Shown one piece after another: positions 12,866 through 16,888 of a stretch of 16,888 nucleotides of DNA. A model generated the notes under the pieces. The model saw only the letters and a program-made list of their open reading frames with translations, was not told where the DNA came from and did not search any database. How positions within the stretch are numbered: position 1 is the stretch's first letter; the number at the start of each line of letters is the position of its first letter. The stretch is from OMIS01 sp964443885 (lineage in GTDB: Bacteria > Patescibacteriota > Microgenomatia > UBA1400 > PJMF01), in NCBI GenBank assembly GCA_964443885.1, contig CAYUES010000025.1:1-16888 (forward strand), read 5' to 3'. The position numbers and the translations under genes were made by a program.

Positions 12866-12895
12866 TTGAAATACAGCAAAGTTAAACGGCATAAT
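12866..12895 (+). promoter_or_regulatory. L,D-transpeptidase promoter giving a leaderless mRNA
   Basis: TTGAAA (12866-12871), 18 bp, CATAAT (12890-12895), then 5 nt to ATG 12901. No Shine-Dalgarno is present. Confidence 0.65.
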
Positions 12896-12900
12896 GAAGC

Positions 12901-13584
12901 ATGCCTAGATTCTTTAAATTTCTTTTTAGCTTGGTTGCGATTGCGGTCAGTCTTGGAGTAGTTTTTAGAACAGGCATGCTCGTTGCCCAATCTCAAGGTG
13001 AATTGACTGCTGATAGTTTTAGTTATGGCAACTTCAATCCAATCGAAACTCAAGGTGAGTTTTACGGCAAAACTGTTTCCTCCAAACCCGTGATTGCTAC
13101 CGTTGATCACTCAACGGTTTTAGGTTCAACAACAGGTGAAAAACGAATCGAGGTTGATTTAACTAATCAACGCCTCTATGCGTACGAGGGTGATCAATTG
13201 ATGTATAACTTTTTAATATCTTCAGGAAAATGGGGCAAAACGCCGACTGGGACCTTTAGAATCTGGACAAAGTTCAAATACACAAAGATGTCTGGTGGCA
13301 GTAAAGAACTGGGCACGTATTATTACTTACCAAATGTTCCGTTTACGATGTTTTTTAGCAATGACAAGATCGCCGCTTCGCGAGGGTTTGGTATTCACGG
13401 CACCTACTGGCATGATAACTTTGGTACCCCAATGAGTCATGGCTGCATTAATATGAAAACTGAAGAAGCTGAAGTTTTGTTCTACTGGGCTGGCCCTGAT
13501 GTTGGTGATAAAAACTCAATGAGAGCTACTAAAGAAAACCCTGGTACCGAAGTTGTTATTTACGGTGTGGCACCGAGTAATTAA
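12901..13584 (+). CDS. L,D-transpeptidase (YkuD domain)
   Basis: 227 aa. An N-terminal signal anchor (residues 4-30) exports it to the cell wall side. A short linker leads to the YkuD domain (residues about 80-225), which opens KRIEVDLTNQRLYAYEGD and includes WGKTPTGTFRI. The active site is HGTYWHDNFGTPMSHGCINM with His166, Ser179-His180-Gly181 and the nucleophile Cys182, a complete HX13-SHGC motif. Such enzymes form 3-3 peptidoglycan cross-links or attach proteins to the wall. It points to a peptidoglycan-containing envelope. It is monocistronic by position, converging on the PTPS-related membrane gene with 30 nt between stop codons. Confidence 0.94.
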   Translation: MPRFFKFLFSLVAIAVSLGVVFRTGMLVAQSQGELTADSFSYGNFNPIETQGEFYGKTVSSKPVIATVDHSTVLGSTTGEKRIEVDLTNQRLYAYEGDQLMYNFLISSGKWGKTPTGTFRIWTKFKYTKMSGGSKELGTYYYLPNVPFTMFFSNDKIAASRGFGIHGTYWHDNFGTPMSHGCINMKTEEAEVLFYWAGPDVGDKNSMRATKENPGTEVVIYGVAPSN

Positions 13585-13614
13585 GTTCTAGCAATCAAAC
13601 TTCAAATTGAATAG

Positions 13615-15309
13615 CTACGTTTTAAACTTCCACATCTTTTCACTCAAATAAGTGCTGCCCAGTAACGCAACTAGCAGCAGTACTCCTCCGATAGAGATCA
13701 ACTCTGCAACAAGCCGAGTGGTTGTTTTCTCGAATCTAAACTCAATATGATTACTACCAGCAGGCAGTGCTATTTTCATCAAACCACGATGCTCGATATC
13801 TTGAAACTCGATTGGTGTTTCTTGATTATTAACGTATGCTTTCCAACCTGGAAAGTACAAGTGTTGCAAGACAAAAGTGGTAGGTTGCGTGGCAGTAACA
13901 GAGTAGGTACGCAGTGTTGCTGTGTTTGTTGGCGTAGTAATAGATTGTGAAGCGCCAGCGTCCTGTTGAGTCACCACAACTGTTTCATCAACTATGAATT
14001 CTTTTTCTGAGAACGAAGCAGGTGAGCCAGCCGTCCAAATTGGAGTGCCTTCTTCATGCCAAGTCGTACTACCTGGATATGACGTGAAGTAACTATCTGG
14101 GGTTGTAAGTTTTGTTAAGACCTGTGTACTAGGGAATGATTCGAACAGCAATAAACCAACTATGACGGCAGCGACTACGGAGCGATACGGCAGATCTTTT
14201 ACTGCAAACGGCACTAATAACGCAGTTGCCCAAACTGCCAAACTGAGGAAACGCCAGGGCAGCTGGAAAAATGGTAAAAATGGAATATTCTCCCATAAAA
14301 CTGCTGAAGTATTTGCAGTCATAAAAAGTGCGAGAACTAGGAATCCGATAATGACTGCCAACTCTAACGTACGTTTTTTATACAACTGCCAAAGACTTAC
14401 AGCAAAAATACTGACCGCTGTAACTCCCCAGAATGCAGGGGCAGCATTGTCAGGCAACGACCAATTTTGATGGAGCAGCTGAGCAGGTGATAAGAAATAA
14501 CTGTGAAAATCTTTATCTTGCAGGAACTGCTCAACAAACGTGTATTTTTTCTCGATCCAAGCCGGCATCCAAAAAAATGCTGAGAGCAACAATCCACTCA
14601 ACCAGCTACCCAGATATAAAATACTTGTCTGTAGTTTTAATTTACTTGGAAGGGAGAAAAAGCCAGGATCTTGCGCAATAAAAAACCACAGAAATAATGG
14701 CCCAACAAAGATCAAACTCATCGCGTTATGCGATAAAATCAGTCCTGCCACACTCAGAGCCGTTACCAAAATCCCTTTTTTAAACTCCTTGCGTTTGAGG
14801 TACAAACTTCCCAACATAATCAGTGGCGGAAACAAGAATGCGACAGCTTCACCAAACGCAACTCTCGTATAGATAGTGAGCATGCGATAGGGTAGCAACA
14901 AGTACACTGCAGCTGAAACAAATGCCAGCAGTTCATCTTTTTTCCATAAATAAACATACGAGTAAAACGCGAGACCCGATGCCAAAAATGTCAGGAGCAT
15001 TGTGATTTTTAAGGCAGTGATCGCTGAAGCAGTTACTCCATAAATCCCTGACGCCAAAAGATAGGGCAGTGGATACATAAAGGAAAAGATTGGAGAACCA
15101 TATCGAAAGTTCAAAGTATCAGACCAACGAACCGGAAATTGACCAGCAAAAACTTGGTGAGCGTAGGCTGGAATTCTACCTAAATGCAGTTCGCCATCAT
15201 GACTGGTATAAAAACCAGCAAAAATTAACGGCCAGGCAATTACGCAACCAAGCACAATCAACAGAGCGGCAAATACTTGCTTTTGAGAAAACTTAAAGGA
15301 ACCAAACAT
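13615..15309 (-). CDS. PTPS-related (PF10131-like) polytopic membrane protein, GT-C type
   Basis: 564 aa with about 11-13 membrane helices, a periplasmic C-terminal beta-rich region (about residues 410-530) and a last membrane helix (AELISIGGVLLLVALLG). The N-terminal loop SHDGELHLGRIPAYAHQVFAGQFPVRWSDTLNFRYGSPIFSFMYPLPYLLAS matches the 6-pyruvoyl-tetrahydropterin-synthase-related membrane family; Asp in SHDGE is the likely GT-C catalytic acid. The family name is historical and no pterin chemistry is implied. The end segment HLYFPGWKAYVNNQETPI is typical of YfhO-like proteins. It probably adds sugars to lipid- or wall-linked acceptors, with substrate unknown. The promoter is leaderless: TTACAA, 17 bp, AATAAT (15316-15321 on the minus strand), 6 nt, ATG. 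Confidence 0.82.
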   Translation of the reverse strand: MFGSFKFSQKQVFAALLIVLGCVIAWPLIFAGFYTSHDGELHLGRIPAYAHQVFAGQFPVRWSDTLNFRYGSPIFSFMYPLPYLLASGIYGVTASAITALKITMLLTFLASGLAFYSYVYLWKKDELLAFVSAAVYLLLPYRMLTIYTRVAFGEAVAFLFPPLIMLGSLYLKRKEFKKGILVTALSVAGLILSHNAMSLIFVGPLFLWFFIAQDPGFFSLPSKLKLQTSILYLGSWLSGLLLSAFFWMPAWIEKKYTFVEQFLQDKDFHSYFLSPAQLLHQNWSLPDNAAPAFWGVTAVSIFAVSLWQLYKKRTLELAVIIGFLVLALFMTANTSAVLWENIPFLPFFQLPWRFLSLAVWATALLVPFAVKDLPYRSVVAAVIVGLLLFESFPSTQVLTKLTTPDSYFTSYPGSTTWHEEGTPIWTAGSPASFSEKEFIVDETVVVTQQDAGASQSITTPTNTATLRTYSVTATQPTTFVLQHLYFPGWKAYVNNQETPIEFQDIEHRGLMKIALPAGSNHIEFRFEKTTTRLVAELISIGGVLLLVALLGSTYLSEKMWKFKT

Positions 15310-15315
15310 ATCACT

Positions 15316-15344
15316 ATTATTATCTAGAGATTCAGGAATTGTAA
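15316..15344 (-). promoter_or_regulatory. Leaderless promoter of the PTPS-related gene
   Basis: On the minus strand: TTACAA (15344-15339), 17 bp, AATAAT (15321-15316), then 6 nt to the ATG at 15309. No Shine-Dalgarno is present. Confidence 0.5.
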
Positions 15345-15420
15345 GGTTGGAAATGATGCACGTTTATTTACTAACAGGGAGTTAACAATCACAATTGAGC
15401 GGGCAGCGAAGCAAGTGAAA

Positions 15421-16146
15421 TTACCAAAGCAACTTGAGATAGTTGAACTTTTCAATATACTTATCATCAAATTTATTAAAGTCCACGATTTCTTGACATA
15501 CTTTTTGATCAAACTGGCTTTGGTGAGCAGCGAGTGCTTTTTTCTTGATTTCTACAGTTTCAGTGTAGTCAAAATCAAAGTTAGATTCCTTCTCGTCGGT
15601 CAGTAAAACATCAAAAACTTCGTGCGGTTCAATGCCTTCAAGATAGTGATCTGTAAAGAATGATCGGTCACGGGAAAAAGGGTAGACCGCATCAAGGGTG
15701 GCTTCGCCAATTTTGCGATGATCACGATGCTGGATGAACGAGCCAGTTTTTGCATAATCAGCGGCATACTGCAAACTTGGATCGTGCGTCGCTACCAAGT
15801 CAACTTTGAATTTTCGGATGTACTTGGAGACTTCACCAATTAGCTTCATGGTGCTTTCCATCTCACCATCTGGGTATCCAAGCGAAAATAAATTTTCACT
15901 CGGCACACCTAAAACCGCCAGCGCAGCAGCTTCCTCTGCAAAGCGTTTCTGTGATAATTCTTCTTCACTGACTGTATTGTCTCGGCTGCCGCGCGCACCA
16001 TTGGTGCCGAGCAGTACATAAACTTCCTTTTTATCTTGGCAAAGGTGATGAATTAGCGCACCAAAGTAGGCAACTGAGTCGTCAGGATGAGCAGTGACAA
16101 AAAGGATTTTTTGCTTGGTTAAAAAAATGTCTGAGTATGAATACAT
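15421..16146 (-). CDS. LmbE/PIG-L family N-acetyl-hexosamine deacetylase-like protein
   Basis: 241 aa. The family zinc motif AHPDD is at residues 19-23, followed by Ser where AHPDDE usually has Glu. The downstream zinc-site motif is HRDH (140-143), and THDP is at 120-123. LmbE/PIG-L enzymes remove acetyl groups from GlcNAc-linked lipids or small thiols with Zn2+. Next to a GT-C-like membrane protein in the same direction, a role in cell-surface glycolipid modification is plausible but inferred. The promoter is an extended -10, TGG TATACT (minus strand, -10 at 16159-16154), 7 nt before ATG 16146, without a Shine-Dalgarno. Confidence 0.88.
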   Translation of the reverse strand: MYSYSDIFLTKQKILFVTAHPDDSVAYFGALIHHLCQDKKEVYVLLGTNGARGSRDNTVSEEELSQKRFAEEAAALAVLGVPSENLFSLGYPDGEMESTMKLIGEVSKYIRKFKVDLVATHDPSLQYAADYAKTGSFIQHRDHRKIGEATLDAVYPFSRDRSFFTDHYLEGIEPHEVFDVLLTDEKESNFDFDYTETVEIKKKALAAHQSQFDQKVCQEIVDFNKFDDKYIEKFNYLKLLW

Positions 16147-16153
16147 GGAGTAC

Positions 16154-16162
16154 AGTATACCA
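16154..16162 (-). promoter_or_regulatory. Extended -10 promoter of the LmbE-like gene
   Basis: TGG TATACT on the minus strand, 7 nt before the ATG. It diverges from the CPBP gene within 61 bp. Confidence 0.55.
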
Positions 16163-16192
16163 TTTTAAAACTGTCAGTACTTTTTATTTTTC

Positions 16193-16201
16193 TGCTACTA
16201 T
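16193..16201 (+). promoter_or_regulatory. Extended -10 of the CPBP gene
   Basis: TGC TACTAT (16193-16201), then exactly 6 nt to ATG 16208. A moderate -10 match, supported by the same spacing as in the other leaderless genes. Confidence 0.45.
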
Positions 16202-16207
16202 TAAGTG

Positions 16208-16843
16208 ATGACAAGATATACAAATGTAGTACTTTGGTGGATCACACTAGTAAGTGTCTGGGGAATTTTTAAATTATTTGAAGTCCATGAACTGTTTTCA
16301 GAAGGTATAGCAAAGCCAATTATTTGGCTTGGAATTACCGCATTGTTTTTAAAACGAAAAGTAATTCCTGCAACAGTGATTACAGATCTTATAAAGAATT
16401 ACTCCAGTATTAAACCAATTTTTAAGGTATTTATCTTACCTATGATTGGAACGATTTTGTATTTTTTTGCTATTAATAGTACTTTTAGAGAAATATCACT
16501 ACCAGTGTTTTCATTCTTTTCAATTGCATATGTTTTAGTTTTCAGCTTTGCTACTGGCATAGTAGAGGAAACAATATATCGAGGAATTTTGTATGTTTGG
16601 CTACTGAGAATAACAAGTGAAGTTAGAGCATTTATTTTAGCTCAAGTTTTTTTCTTATTAGGGCATGTACCAATACTAATTTTAAACTTTGATTCACCTT
16701 ATAAAACTGCAACCAGTATTTTCTTTATTCTTTTAATAAGTACTATTAATACATTTGTTTTTAAATTAACAAAGTCCATTTTTGCAGCAATCTTAGTGCA
16801 TGGAATTTGGAATAGTTTAGTGTATTACTTCTTTATTCTGTGA
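16208..16843 (+). CDS. CPBP-family intramembrane metalloprotease (Abi/CAAX-like)
   Basis: 211 aa and strongly hydrophobic, with about six to seven membrane helices. Motif 1 is EETIYRG (Glu120, Glu121, Arg125), motif 2 is FFLLGH (His153), and motif 3 is HGIWN (His198, Asn202): the full CPBP glutamate/histidine set. Family members cleave prenylated or other membrane proteins or confer bacteriocin self-immunity; no partner peptide gene is seen in this window. It is AT-richer than its neighbours, with many TTT/ATT/TTA codons, which could mean recent acquisition or simply hydrophobic composition. ATG 16208 is preferred over GTG 16205 because of the -10 spacing. No terminator is seen in the 45 nt left in the window. 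Confidence 0.88.
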   Translation: MTRYTNVVLWWITLVSVWGIFKLFEVHELFSEGIAKPIIWLGITALFLKRKVIPATVITDLIKNYSSIKPIFKVFILPMIGTILYFFAINSTFREISLPVFSFFSIAYVLVFSFATGIVEETIYRGILYVWLLRITSEVRAFILAQVFFLLGHVPILILNFDSPYKTATSIFFILLISTINTFVFKLTKSIFAAILVHGIWNSLVYYFFIL

Positions 16844-16888
16844 AATCAGAAAAGAGTAGTCAGTTAATTAACTAACATACTTTATTTG

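Noticed and set aside
14162..14872. Overlapping plus-strand ORFs of 82-110 aa inside the PTPS-related gene
   Set aside because: They are antisense shadows of a well-supported polytopic membrane protein, without promoters or recognisable domains.

Overview
The window reads as chromosomal DNA of a small-genome bacterium, most likely a member of the Candidate Phyla Radiation (Patescibacteria). Support for this is the mix of short, often single-gene transcription units, divergent housekeeping enzymes (PRPP synthetase, pyruvate kinase), polytopic GT-C-like membrane proteins and small lineage-type hypotheticals. TGA is used as a stop, so the code looks standard. The phylum call is inference from protein style. 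No mobile element, CRISPR array, tRNA or rRNA gene was seen.

Layout. Positions 2-1159 hold the C-terminal part of SecA, followed by PRPP synthetase (prs). A minus-strand Crp/Fnr-type regulator overlaps the prs 3' end. Diverging from the regulator is a long proS leader: a promoter, a T-box riboswitch with its terminator, a second structured RNA element (copy A), then proS. After a 3' region ending in a large terminator come a DHH/MYG1-like phosphoesterase, a HIT protein and rpsU with an exceptionally strong Shine-Dalgarno. Copy B of the structured RNA follows the rpsU terminator. Next are an acidic coiled-coil protein (minus), pyruvate kinase plus a lysine-rich small protein, a terminator, a pseudoknot-capable segment and a GT-C-like membrane protein. 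The remainder holds a lapA-nudix pair (minus), a GlsB/YeaQ-type membrane protein, an L,D-transpeptidase, a PTPS-related membrane protein and a LmbE/PIG-L deacetylase (both minus), and a CPBP-family membrane protease.

Most interesting are two unlabelled structured RNAs (3183-3311 and 7101-7236). They share two invariant blocks of 13 and 12 nt, about 30 nt apart. The closing stem, inner stem and side hairpin differ in sequence between copies yet still pair, which is covariation. Each copy sits just after an intrinsic terminator and just after a -10-like hexamer. A segment at 9807-9889 could fold with a similar topology.

A second pattern concerns translation starts. About nine genes have a -10 hexamer placed 5-8 nt (mostly exactly 6 nt) before the start codon and no Shine-Dalgarno, so their mRNAs should be leaderless. 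Six others have a clear Shine-Dalgarno, and rpsU has a 12-nt match to the usual 16S 3' tail.
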